This document shows positions 1 through 6,006 of a stretch of DNA of 10,867 bases, piece after piece. Numbering within the stretch: position 1 is the first letter of the stretch; every line of letters starts with the position of its first letter. The notes beneath the pieces were generated by a model. It saw only the letters and a list, made by a program, of their open reading frames with translations. It searched no databases and was not told the DNA's origin. Source of the DNA: Dehalococcoidia bacterium (GTDB lineage: Bacteria > Chloroflexota > Dehalococcoidia > Dehalococcoidales > Fen-1064); assembly GCA_030691775.1 (NCBI GenBank), contig JAUYDN010000018.1:1-10867 (forward strand), in the 5' to 3' direction. Made by a program: the position numbers and the translations under genes.

Positions 1-180
1 CCCTTCTCCGCAGAGAAGGGGCAGAACTATTTTGAGAGGGGCTGACGCCCCTCTCAACTCCCTTGTGCAAGTTGGCAGTCATCTTGCTTTCCCACCCTGT
101 GCAACCATCATTTTCATATTTCGTCCGCGGCACCACACTCCATGTGTAATTGTCAAGTTATTTCGGAAACACTATACTAG
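1..180. repeat. Dispersed repeat copy 1 (right part of MITE-like element)
   Basis: This stretch is nearly identical to positions 2288-2469 except for a diverged patch around 122-145. It contains two tandem hairpins: 1-21 (CCCTTCTC/GAGAAGGGG, first base cut by the window edge) and 34-55 (GAGAGGGGC, TGAC loop, GCCCCTCTC, perfect 9-bp stem). The right end is the same terminal sequence as copy 2 (TTTCGGAAACA..ACTAG). Its last four bases, CTAG, form the stop codon of the malic enzyme on the minus strand. The left end lies outside the window. No transposase is encoded, so it is non-autonomous. The family assignment is inference; the repeat itself is seen directly. Confidence 0.85.
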
Positions 181-1559
181 ACCTCCGGCGGCAGTTCCAG
201 CCTGGTCGATTCAAAATAGTCGTCGTCAAGCTTGCGCTGTGCGACCCCGGATACCATTGCGGCGCGGGCGACGGCATGCGCGACATTCAGGTGTGCCTGC
301 GGGTCGAGCGGATTCGGCACCAGCTCACCTTCACCCGTAGCGGCGGCAATGGCGTGAATCGCCGCTTCGTACATCTCCCACGTAATCCTTCTTGCCTTGG
401 CGTCCAGCGTCCCGCGCCAGATACCCGGATAGCCGAGCAGGTTGTTTACCGTCCTCCCATCCGTAGCCAGCACCGCCCCGGCCGCTACTGCCTGGTCGGG
501 TGAAATCTCCGGAAACGGATTGGAAAGAGCGAAGATTATTTGACCCTTGCGCACCGCATGCGGGGGAATCAGCCCGCTGACTCCCGTCGTCCCGATAACG
601 ATATCGGCTTTCGCCATGATTTCATCGAAATTCGAGGGGGTGCCGCCGGCGGCGGCGTGGCGCTGGTTGCTGGCTTCCGTCCGTGCCGTTCCAAGCGCCG
701 GCTTACCGGTGTAGCGGAGAATGAACTTGCCGATGGTCAAACCCGCCGCTCCCAGCCCGAGCAGACCTATCTTTGTCTCCGCCAGGTTTTTACCCGTGCG
801 TTTGCAGGCATTCAACAGGGCGGCGAGTGTCACCACCGCTGTCCCCTGCTGGTCGTCGTGGAACACCGGCACATCCAGCTCATTCTCCAGTCGCTCTAAC
901 AGTGTGAAACAACGCGGCGAGGCAAAGTCCTCGAGGTGGATGCCGCCGAAGGTCGGGGAGATGTGCTTGATGGTCGTAACGATTTCTTCGGTATCGGTGG
1001 TGTCCAGTAAAATCGGCACGCCGTTCACGCCCACGAGTTGTTGGAGGAGAGCGGCTTTACCTTCCATCACCGGCATACCCGCCACGGGTCCGATGTTACC
1101 CAGTCCGAGAATCGCCGTGCCGTCGGTGACGATGGCGATTGTATAGGGGATACAGGTATAGTGGTCTTTGCGCTCCGGGCGCTCCACTATCAACCGGCAG
1201 ACCTCGGCGACGCCGGGGGTATAGACCTTACGCAGTTTATCGAGCGAGTCGATGGGGGTTTTGCTCACCACCTTGATTTTGCCACCCTTATGCAGTTCGA
1301 GCACTTCGTCGCGGACCTCGAGGATGGTGACTTCCGGTAACTCGGAAACGCGGTCGATGAGCACCTGCAAAGCGGCTTCGGTAGCGACCAGCACATCGAT
1401 ATCCCTGACGGTGTAATGGTGCCCGAGGTGCACCGTGGAAATGTTGCCGATTTCTACCCCCGCCTGCCCGATGGCGCTGGTGAGCTTGCCGAGCGTACCC
1501 GGCACGTTGAGATTTTTGCACCGCAGTGTCCTGACAATCCGGTAACGTACATCGTTCAT
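177..1559 (-). CDS. NAD(P)-dependent malic enzyme with N-terminal ACT domain
   Basis: Oxidative decarboxylation of malate to pyruvate (EC 1.1.1.38/39 type), cytoplasmic. The 460 residues are full length for bacterial ACT-malic enzymes. Residues about 5-80 form an ACT-like regulatory domain. The catalytic part follows: YTPGV with Tyr113, GNIGPVAGMPVMEGKA with Lys168 as the likely general base, metal ligands Glu210-Asp211 (HLEDF) and Asp235-Asp236 (FHDDQQGTA), a Rossmann GLGAAG at 268-273, and SNP at 346-348. FHDDQQGTA has Gln where many homologues have His, a known variation. No clear acidic residue follows the Rossmann glycines, so NAD versus NADP preference is open. The ATG at 1559 is supported by GGAGGG at 1567-1572, 7 nt away, and a promoter at 1608-1635. 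The ACT domain suggests allosteric control by a small metabolite. The gene stands alone, and its TAG stop is made by the end of a repeat element. Confidence 0.95.
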   Translation of the reverse strand: MNDVRYRIVRTLRCKNLNVPGTLGKLTSAIGQAGVEIGNISTVHLGHHYTVRDIDVLVATEAALQVLIDRVSELPEVTILEVRDEVLELHKGGKIKVVSKTPIDSLDKLRKVYTPGVAEVCRLIVERPERKDHYTCIPYTIAIVTDGTAILGLGNIGPVAGMPVMEGKAALLQQLVGVNGVPILLDTTDTEEIVTTIKHISPTFGGIHLEDFASPRCFTLLERLENELDVPVFHDDQQGTAVVTLAALLNACKRTGKNLAETKIGLLGLGAAGLTIGKFILRYTGKPALGTARTEASNQRHAAAGGTPSNFDEIMAKADIVIGTTGVSGLIPPHAVRKGQIIFALSNPFPEISPDQAVAAGAVLATDGRTVNNLLGYPGIWRGTLDAKARRITWEMYEAAIHAIAAATGEGELVPNPLDPQAHLNVAHAVARAAMVSGVAQRKLDDDYFESTRLELPPEV

Positions 1560-1607
1560 CGTTTTTCCCTCCGCAACTTTTTTATAAACTCAGAATCGCT
1601 CATCCCG

Positions 1608-1635
1608 ATTATACTGGGACAACGAAGTACAGCAA
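1608..1635 (-). promoter_or_regulatory. Putative sigma70 promoter of the malic enzyme gene
   Basis: On the minus strand a perfect TATAAT (1608-1613) lies 16 bp downstream of a weak TTGCTG (1630-1635). Transcription would start near 1601, giving a leader of about 40 nt that carries the GGAGGG ribosome site. The -35 match is only 3 of 6, so an activator or a weak promoter is possible. Confidence 0.55.
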
Positions 1636-1649
1636 CCTATGTGCGTTTT

Positions 1650-1769
1650 GTCATTCCAGACTCTGATCTGGAATCCAGCGATTCTTACTCTGGATACCAG
1701 CCGGAGTTTACCCCGTTCACGGTGAACCGCTCAGGGTGAACCCGTACTCTGATACGGGGCTGGTATGAC
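1650..1769. repeat. 120-bp GTCATTCC-type inverted-repeat element
   Basis: The ends GTCATTCCAG (1650-1659) and CTGGTATGAC (1760-1769) are inverted repeats matching at 9 of 10 positions. Inside are nested hairpins: 1653-1674 (ATTCCAGA, loop CTCTGA, TCTGGAAT), 1715-1727 (GTTCACGGTGAAC), 1741-1758 (CCCGTA, loop CTCTGA, TACGGG), and a long-range 9-bp stem ATACCAGCC/GGCTGGTAT (1694-1702 with 1758-1766). It has no coding capacity. It sits just upstream of the malic enzyme promoter and has the form of a small dispersed MITE or hairpin repeat. A second short relative is at 2136-2161. Confidence 0.7.
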
Positions 1770-1830
1770 AGAAGGCGGTTGGTCTTTTGTTTTCATGTAA
1801 TGGTAGTCTGTGGTTCTTGTCCGCCTCAGA

Positions 1831-2019
1831 TTACTTCGTCTTTCTGAACACTCCGTTTTCAACCACGCCGACCGCGTGCTTCATAATCTCAACATTTCAG
1901 CTTCCGTGCTCTTTGCACCAGTCTTCACACTGCCGGGCAAGCGTTTCGGTCTTATAAGCAAACTTACATATTTCACAATAATACAGGGTCCGTCCTCGTT
2001 CTTTAAGCGGTTTTACCAT
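1831..2019 (-). CDS. Small Cys-rich zinc-finger-like protein with in-frame UGA (candidate selenoprotein or nonsense-mutated gene)
   Basis: From ATG at 2019 the frame gives 40 residues to a TGA at 1899-1897, then 21 more codons to TAA at 1833-1831. The 40-aa part has the pattern C15-x2-C18 ... C31-x3-C35-x2-H38 (CEICKF, RQCEDWCKEHGS), which looks like a metal-binding finger. The frame past the TGA still reads like protein: NVEIMKHAVGVVENG, then a basic tail. From memory, small archaeal and bacterial proteins of this type continue from the WC..H finger as S-C-N-(L/V)-E-I-..-K-H-A; the UGA would stand at that Cys. Either the UGA is read as selenocysteine, or a single base change truncated the gene, or the 40-aa form is the real product. 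The start has a modest AAGGGTGGG purine stretch upstream. It was missed by ORF length filters. No function is known to me. Confidence 0.55.
1864..1878 (-). other. SECIS-like hairpin downstream of the in-frame UGA
   Basis: On the minus strand CACGC (1878-1874), loop GGUCG (1873-1869), GCGUG (1868-1864) forms a perfect 5-bp stem. The loop begins 23 nt after the UGA, inside the 16-37 nt range known for bacterial SECIS elements. It starts with GG and contains GU, as in the E. coli fdhF loop GGUCU. The stem is short and such hairpins also occur by chance, so this is suggestive only. Confidence 0.2.
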
Positions 2020-2135
2020 GTTACTTGCCCACCCTTTATTGATTACACACCGGTACTCGAAATAACGACCTAAGACTAAAACTTACCATTTACACTCGTT
2101 TTCTTCAGTTCTCACGTAGAAAACTTCATTAGCTT

Positions 2136-2161
2136 GTCATTCCCGCCTCCGAGCGGGAATC
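2136..2161. repeat. Short GTCATTCC hairpin repeat
   Basis: ATTCCCGC (2139-2146), loop CTCCGA, GCGGGAAT (2153-2160) is a perfect 8-bp stem preceded by GTC. It has the same architecture as 1653-1674, but the inner stem differs on both arms (AGA/TCT there, CGC/GCG here), so pairing is preserved. It is a dispersed non-coding hairpin. Confidence 0.6.
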
Positions 2162-2185
2162 TATAATCTCAGTGCCGATATAATA

Positions 2186-2469
2186 CTAATGGAGTGTCTC
2201 AACAACAGCTTTACAATTCTGAATAAAAGATGCCAGTTCTTACACAGCGCCTCATCCCCCCGCATCAAGTGCGGGGCAGGCTCTTACCCCTTCTCCGCAG
2301 AGAAGGGGCAGAACTATTTTGAGAGGGGCTGACGCCCCTCTCAACGCCCTTGTGCAAGTTGGCAGTCATCTTACTTTCCCACCCTTTGCAACCATCATTT
2401 TCATATTCCATATGTGGCGCCACACAACCCTTGTGTAATTGTCAAGTTATTTCGGAAACAGTACACTAG
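2186..2469. mobile_element. MITE-like non-autonomous element, 284 bp, complete copy
   Basis: The ends are imperfect inverted repeats. CTAATGGAGTGTCTC.. (2186-2218) matches the reverse complement of 2437-2469 (CTAGTGTACTGTTTC..) at 23 of 33 positions. The terminal CTAA/CTAG could instead be a duplicated YTAR target as made by IS5-group elements; this is inference. The interior has stacked hairpins: 2258-2276 (CCCCGCA/TGCGGGG), 2287-2308 (CCCCTTCTC/GAGAAGGGG), 2321-2342 (GAGAGGGGC/GCCCCTCTC) and the palindrome TGTGGCGCCACA (2413-2424). There is no transposase. The right 180 bp recurs at 1-180. Compared with the copy at 2484-2592, a 24-nt segment (2260-2283) that includes the first hairpin is extra. 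Confidence 0.65.
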
Positions 2470-2483
2470 CAGTTCAAAATTAA

Positions 2484-2592
2484 ACACAACGCCTCATCCC
2501 CTTACCCCTTCTCCGCAGAGAAGGGGAGGGGTTCTTTCAAGAGGGGCTGACGTCCCTCTTGACGCCCTATTGCAAGGTGCACGGTCTTCTTA
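2484..2592. repeat. Partial third copy of the same repeat core
   Basis: It shares ACACARCGCCTCATCCCC, the hairpin 2505-2526 (identical to 2287-2308) and the hairpin 2539-2560 with the element immediately to its left. In the second hairpin the outermost pair changed from G-C to A-T on both arms and one inner C became T (G-T wobble), so folding is kept. It lacks the terminal inverted repeats and the 24-nt insert. The remaining 2593-2657 is AT-rich (TAATATATTA palindrome at 2612-2621) with no recognisable gene. Confidence 0.7.
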
Positions 2593-2657
2593 TTGATAAA
2601 ACCCTCTACGTTAATATATTAGTTAACACTTTGTCAGTTATTTGTCTTTCTACCGCC

Positions 2658-3062
2658 TTATTTCTGCGGCTCCATTATCTCCAGCAATATCTTGGTCGAT
2701 TTTGGGTGAATAAAAGCGATGGTTGAGCCCTCCACGCCTTTCCTCGGTTTTGTGTCTATCAGCGCGATACCTGCACCTGCAAGGACATCCAGCATTTCCT
2801 GGACGTTATCAACTTCCAGGGCGATATGGTGCAATCCTTCACCTCTCCGTTCTATATGTCTTGCAATGGCGCCATCAGGGGCGGTGGACTCCAGGAGTTC
2901 AATTTTCGTTTCACCGATGGGTATGATGGCAGTCCTCGCCTTCTGTTCGGGCACTTCTTCCATGCTCGCAACCTTCAATCCCAACACACTGGTGTACAAT
3001 TTGACCGCCTCATCGATACTGTTGACGGCAATGCCGATATGGTCAACTTTTTTTATCTTCAC
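2658..3062 (-). CDS. mce: Methylmalonyl-CoA epimerase
   Basis: Interconverts (R)- and (S)-methylmalonyl-CoA, feeding the adjacent mutase (EC 5.1.99.1). It belongs to the vicinal oxygen chelate/glyoxalase superfamily, with two beta-alpha-beta-beta-beta modules at about 4-60 and 76-132. Likely metal ligands by family comparison are His8 (VDHIGIAV), Glu55 (KIELLES), His79 (LHHIAL) and Glu128 (LLEIME). I chose the GTG at 3062: it follows GGGAGAG by 4 nt and gives 134 residues beginning KIKKVDHIG, the usual family length. A longer frame with ATG at 3149 would add residues with no family resemblance. The gene overlaps the end of the B12-subunit gene by 20 nt, which implies translational coupling. 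Confidence 0.93.
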   Translation of the reverse strand: MKIKKVDHIGIAVNSIDEAVKLYTSVLGLKVASMEEVPEQKARTAIIPIGETKIELLESTAPDGAIARHIERRGEGLHHIALEVDNVQEMLDVLAGAGIALIDTKPRKGVEGSTIAFIHPKSTKILLEIMEPQK

Positions 3063-3462
3063 TTTTCTCTCCCACACGTGTTTTGACAAAGTTCGTGATT
3101 TCATCCAGCGGTGTGCCCGGTCCAAAAATCCCGGTGATACCGACCGCATTTAATTTCGGAAAGTCTTTCCTGGGTATAATACCGCCAACGACGACCAGTT
3201 TATCTCCGCCACCCTTCTCCCGGAGGAGTTCCACAACTCTTGGGAACAGCACCATGTGGGCGCCGGAAAGACAGTCCATACCGACCACATCCACATCCTC
3301 CTGGATTGCGGCGCTGGCGATTTGTTCCGGCGTCAGGCGGAGCCCCTGGTAAATAACTTCCATCCCGGCGTCCCGCAGACCACGGGCAACCGCCTTGATG
3401 CCCCTATCATGACCATCCAACCCGGGTTTGGCGAGCAACACCCGTATTTTTCTTTCGTTCAT
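3043..3462 (-). CDS. mcmA2: Methylmalonyl-CoA mutase, cobalamin-binding (small) subunit
   Basis: The 139-aa stand-alone B12-binding domain carries adenosylcobalamin for the catalytic subunit encoded just upstream, as in archaeal and some bacterial split mutases. The base-off/His-on signature GLDGHDRG places the cobalt-ligating His at residue 18. CLSGAH (64-69) and VVGGIIP (91-97) are the other two nucleotide-tail binding loops. The Lys/Glu/Ser-rich tail (127-139) is probably disordered. ATG at 3462 follows AAGGAGG by 4 nt. The gap to the mutase stop is 11 bp. No MeaB/ArgK-type G-protein chaperone gene is in the window, although one often accompanies these genes. Confidence 0.95.
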   Translation of the reverse strand: MNERKIRVLLAKPGLDGHDRGIKAVARGLRDAGMEVIYQGLRLTPEQIASAAIQEDVDVVGMDCLSGAHMVLFPRVVELLREKGGGDKLVVVGGIIPRKDFPKLNAVGITGIFGPGTPLDEITNFVKTRVGEKSEDKKS

Positions 3463-3473
3463 AATGCCTCCTT

Positions 3474-5087
3474 TTATAAAACACTCGGTTCGCGGTATTC
3501 ACCAAACGTTTCTCTCAATACAGCGCTGATTTCGCCGACTGTGGCGTAGGTCTTAACCGCATCGATTAGCGCCGGCATGATGTTCTCATTACTTACAGCT
3601 ACCGCTTTTACTTTTTCCAGTGTGGCTTTTACCTTTTGATTATCCCTTTCGTTTCTGAGCTTCTTCAGTCTTTCTTTTTGTTTTTGCTCGATTTCTTCGC
3701 TGATTTCAAGCATTTCGGTTTCAGGCTCGTTTTCCAGCCTGTATTCGTTAACACCCACGATAACCTGTTCCCGACTATCGACCTGTCTCTGGTAATCATA
3801 AGCCGAACGGGCAATTTCCCTCTGGATATAACCCTGCTCGATTGCCTTTAAAGACCCGCCCATCTTATCGACCTGGTTGATATAGTACGTCGCCTTACTC
3901 TCGATTTCATTCGTTAACGATTCGACAAAATAGGAGCCTCCGAGCGGGTCGATGGTATCAGCAACGCCGCTTTCAAAAGCGATAATTTGTTGTGTCCTGA
4001 GTGCCACCTGTACCGCCTGCTCCGTCGGCAACGCCATCGCTTCGTCATAAGAGTTCGTATGCAGGGACTGGCATCCTCCCAGCACCGCCGCCAGCGCCTG
4101 CAAAGTAACCCTGACGATGTTGTTCAGAGGCTGTTGCGCGGTGAGGGTAAAACCATCGGTCTGGACGTGGTATCTCAACATCATCGAGCGAGGGTCGCGT
4201 GCCTTGAACCGCTCTTTCATTATCTTCGCCCACATGCGGCGGGCGGCACGGAACTTAGCAACCTCTTCGAGCACGTTGGTATAAGCCGCGAAAAAGAAGG
4301 AGAATTGCGACGCGAAGGAATCGACCTCCATCCCTTTTGCGAGCATTGCCTGCACGTAAGAAATCCCGCTGGATAGTGTAAAACCCACCTCCTGGGCGGC
4401 GGTCGCTCCCGCTTCCCGCATGTGATAGCCACTGATGCTGATAGAGTTCCAGCGGGGCATTTTCTGAGAGCAATAAGAGCAGAGGTCTGTTACCAGGCGT
4501 ATAGACGGCTCCGGTGCCAGGAAATAGGTGTTGCGGGCAACGTATTCTTTCAAAATTTCGTTTTGGACAGTACCGCTTAGCTTGCTGATATCGGCACCCT
4601 GCTTTTCTGCCGCGGCAATATACATCGCGAGGATAATGGCGGCGGTGGCATTGATAGTCATCGAGACGCTCACCTGCGCCAGCGGAATGCCTTCCCAGAG
4701 GTCCTCCATATCCTTTAGCGAATCGATAGCGACACCGCATTTGCCCACTTCTCCCACCGATAGTGGATGGTCGGAATCATATCCCTGCTGGGTCGGCAGT
4801 TGAAAAGCCACGCTGAAGCCCGTCTGCCCCTGTTTGTGGAGATACTTGTACCGCTGGTTGGTCTCCTCCACCGTTCCAAAACCGGAATACTGGCGCATCG
4901 TCCAGAGCCGGCTGCGGTACCCGGCGGGCATGATATTCCTCGTGAACGGGTATTGGCCGGGGAGGCCGATGTCTTCCTCTTTCACACCGACCACATCGTT
5001 GGGAGTATACACCCGCTTGACCACCGTGCCATCGACTGTTGTTAAAAACTCTTTCTTTCTTTCTGCTATCTCTCTTGGTGCTGTCAT
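3474..5087 (-). CDS. mcmA1: Methylmalonyl-CoA mutase, catalytic (large) subunit
   Basis: Adenosylcobalamin-dependent isomerisation of (R)-methylmalonyl-CoA and succinyl-CoA (EC 5.4.99.2). The 537 residues cover the substrate-binding TIM barrel without the B12 domain, which is encoded next door. The substrate residues of the Propionibacterium enzyme are present at a constant offset of 22: Tyr67 (Tyr89, in TMRQYSGF), Thr173 (195), Gln175 (197), Arg185 (207) and His222 (244, in SGYHMRE). Tyr67 and Arg185 argue for methylmalonyl-CoA and against isobutyryl-CoA mutase, which replaces these residues. A charged coiled-coil-like segment (about 465-500) precedes the C-terminus. ATG at 5087 has GGGGAGGG 10 nt upstream and a strong promoter at 5169-5197. 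It is the first gene of the mutase/B12/epimerase operon. Confidence 0.96.
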   Translation of the reverse strand: MTAPREIAERKKEFLTTVDGTVVKRVYTPNDVVGVKEEDIGLPGQYPFTRNIMPAGYRSRLWTMRQYSGFGTVEETNQRYKYLHKQGQTGFSVAFQLPTQQGYDSDHPLSVGEVGKCGVAIDSLKDMEDLWEGIPLAQVSVSMTINATAAIILAMYIAAAEKQGADISKLSGTVQNEILKEYVARNTYFLAPEPSIRLVTDLCSYCSQKMPRWNSISISGYHMREAGATAAQEVGFTLSSGISYVQAMLAKGMEVDSFASQFSFFFAAYTNVLEEVAKFRAARRMWAKIMKERFKARDPRSMMLRYHVQTDGFTLTAQQPLNNIVRVTLQALAAVLGGCQSLHTNSYDEAMALPTEQAVQVALRTQQIIAFESGVADTIDPLGGSYFVESLTNEIESKATYYINQVDKMGGSLKAIEQGYIQREIARSAYDYQRQVDSREQVIVGVNEYRLENEPETEMLEISEEIEQKQKERLKKLRNERDNQKVKATLEKVKAVAVSNENIMPALIDAVKTYATVGEISAVLRETFGEYREPSVL

Positions 5088-5168
5088 ATCAAACTATCCC
5101 TCCCCTTCAGTAAACTACTGGCGCCCGAAACATTGAACCACGGCAGAAAGTATGCACAAATCATCTGC

Positions 5169-5197
5169 ATTATATCTAGCGCCCGCACACACGTCAA
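5169..5197 (-). promoter_or_regulatory. Strong sigma70 promoter of the mutase operon
   Basis: On the minus strand TTGACG (5192-5197), a 17-bp spacer and a perfect TATAAT (5169-5174) form a near-consensus promoter. Transcription should start near 5162, giving a leader of about 75 nt. The -35 hexamer is part of a tandem CGTCAA repeat (5192-5203), so two overlapping -35 choices exist. The intergenic stretch 5088-5486 otherwise holds the divergent promoter and a repeat. Confidence 0.8.
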
Positions 5198-5239
5198 CGT
5201 CAAAAGGGCGTACTTTATACCTGGCAAACATAATCCAGA

Positions 5240-5249
5240 GGAATATTCC
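5240..5249. promoter_or_regulatory. Palindrome GGAATATTCC between divergent promoters
   Basis: A perfect 10-bp palindrome lies 12 bp upstream of the rightward -35 box and about 43 bp upstream of the leftward one. The position would suit an operator or activator site acting on one or both operons. No regulator can be assigned from sequence. Confidence 0.3.
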
Positions 5250-5261
5250 GCTAAAAAGGGG

Positions 5262-5311
5262 TTGACAAGAACGCGATACGATGTTATTATGTTAGTAATC
5301 GTTAACTTACT
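5262..5311 (+). promoter_or_regulatory. Promoter of the usp-tetR-HAD-GT operon with candidate operator
   Basis: TTGACA (5262-5267), a 17-bp spacer and TATTAT (5285-5290) are near consensus. Immediately downstream, over the expected start site, is AGTAA-N8-TTACT (5294-5311), an inverted repeat centred on GTTAAC. This is a good place for a repressor such as the TetR-family protein encoded in the same operon. The promoter is well supported; linking the operator to that TetR is inference. The transcribed leader to the usp start codon is about 190 nt. Confidence 0.7.
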
Positions 5312-5355
5312 TTATTTATTATGCCGAGCATAAACATGTTTGCATAAGACGATTT

Positions 5356-5421
5356 GTGGTGGGTTACGTCCTCTCGAAATCTGAAAGCCGACACCCCTTG
5401 AAACCGGACTAACCCACCCTA
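5356..5421. repeat. GGTGGGTTA...TAACCCACC dispersed repeat in the usp leader
   Basis: GGTGGGTTA (5358-5366) and TAACCCACC (5410-5418) are perfect 9-bp inverted repeats enclosing 43 bp. The ends GTGGGTTACG and CTAACCCACCCTAC match a type of repeat I know to be scattered through many bacterial genomes. Its antisense reading frame is a shadow and not a gene. It lies between the promoter and the ribosome site of the stress protein gene, so the mRNA would fold into a long hairpin there. Confidence 0.6.
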
Positions 5422-5486
5422 CAAGATGTAATCTACTTAGTGCTCTACGTAATAACTCCAATTTTAAATAACGGGAGGTGGCTGAA

Positions 5487-5969
5487 ATGTTCAAGAAGAT
5501 ACTCGCCTACGTTGATGGCTCTGAGGTCTGCGAGCAGATGCTCGATTATGTGATGGAGCAGGCAGTCCATTTCGGTAGTAAGGTCATTCTCCTCGCTGTC
5601 AATAGTATCCCGGTAACAACTCTCGCTTACGCGTCTCCAGACCAGTTCCGGATGATGCCAGCATTATTGCCAGACAAGTTGATAATGGATGCAAACAGTA
5701 AGGCACAGTCAACCCTCCGGAAAACGGCAATCAGGCTGGCAGAGAAGGGCATCGATGTTGAATGCGCCACAGAGATGGGCCCCGTGGATGCGACAATTGT
5801 CAGATACGCCAGAGAAAAAAAGGCGGACCTTATCACGATGACTGCGCAAGCATACAAAGGCTGGAAACGATGGCTCATGGGAAGCGTGGTTGATAACGTA
5901 CTCAGAGAATGTGGTGTGCCGGTGCTGGTAATCAGCCCCGTCGAAAGCCACGCGCTCAGCGCCGCGTAA
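5487..5969 (+). CDS. Universal stress protein (UspA family)
   Basis: A 160-residue single Usp domain, cytoplasmic. The family binds nucleotides or acts as a stress-tuned regulator. It opens with the beta1 strand and loop KKILAYVDGSE (Asp10) and ends with RWLMGSVVDNVLRECGVPVLVI, the usual GS-x-D/E-x-V-L...PVLVI close. The ATP-binding pattern G-2x-G-9x-G(S/T) is only partly kept: the first glycine is missing (MTAQAYKGWKRW), so ATP binding is doubtful. I chose ATG 5487 because GGGAGG (5473-5478) lies 8 nt upstream; a GTG at 5478 in frame overlaps that site. It is the first gene of a four-gene plus-strand operon, 37 bp before the TetR gene. Confidence 0.9.
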   Translation: MFKKILAYVDGSEVCEQMLDYVMEQAVHFGSKVILLAVNSIPVTTLAYASPDQFRMMPALLPDKLIMDANSKAQSTLRKTAIRLAEKGIDVECATEMGPVDATIVRYAREKKADLITMTAQAYKGWKRWLMGSVVDNVLRECGVPVLVISPVESHALSAA

Positions 5970-6006
5970 TCGGGTACACCAGAGATAGATAAGAGGCATA
6001 GCAGTA

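Noticed and set aside
2437..2447. TTGACA within the right end of the repeat as an inward promoter
   Set aside because: No -10-like hexamer lies 15-19 bp downstream in either copy.
1..2592. CRISPR array
   Set aside because: The repeats are few, long, unevenly spaced and internally palindromic, with no spacer pattern and no cas genes.
2608..2626. GTTAATATATTAGTTAAC as a TetR operator
   Set aside because: It lies at the 3' side of the mutase operon away from any promoter, and its similarity to the 5294-5311 repeat is limited to GTTAAC.
3063..3149. Upstream ATG at 3149 as the start of the epimerase
   Set aside because: The extra residues lie wholly inside the B12-subunit gene and resemble nothing in the family; GTG 3062 has a good ribosome site and gives the usual length.
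2719..3153. 144-aa plus-strand frame opposite the epimerase
   Set aside because: It is antisense to a well-recognised gene, has no family features and no ribosome site; it is a codon-bias shadow.
5312..5494. 60-aa minus-strand frame with VGWVSP..RNPP motif
   Set aside because: It is the translation of the GGTGGGTTA dispersed repeat and has no gene evidence.
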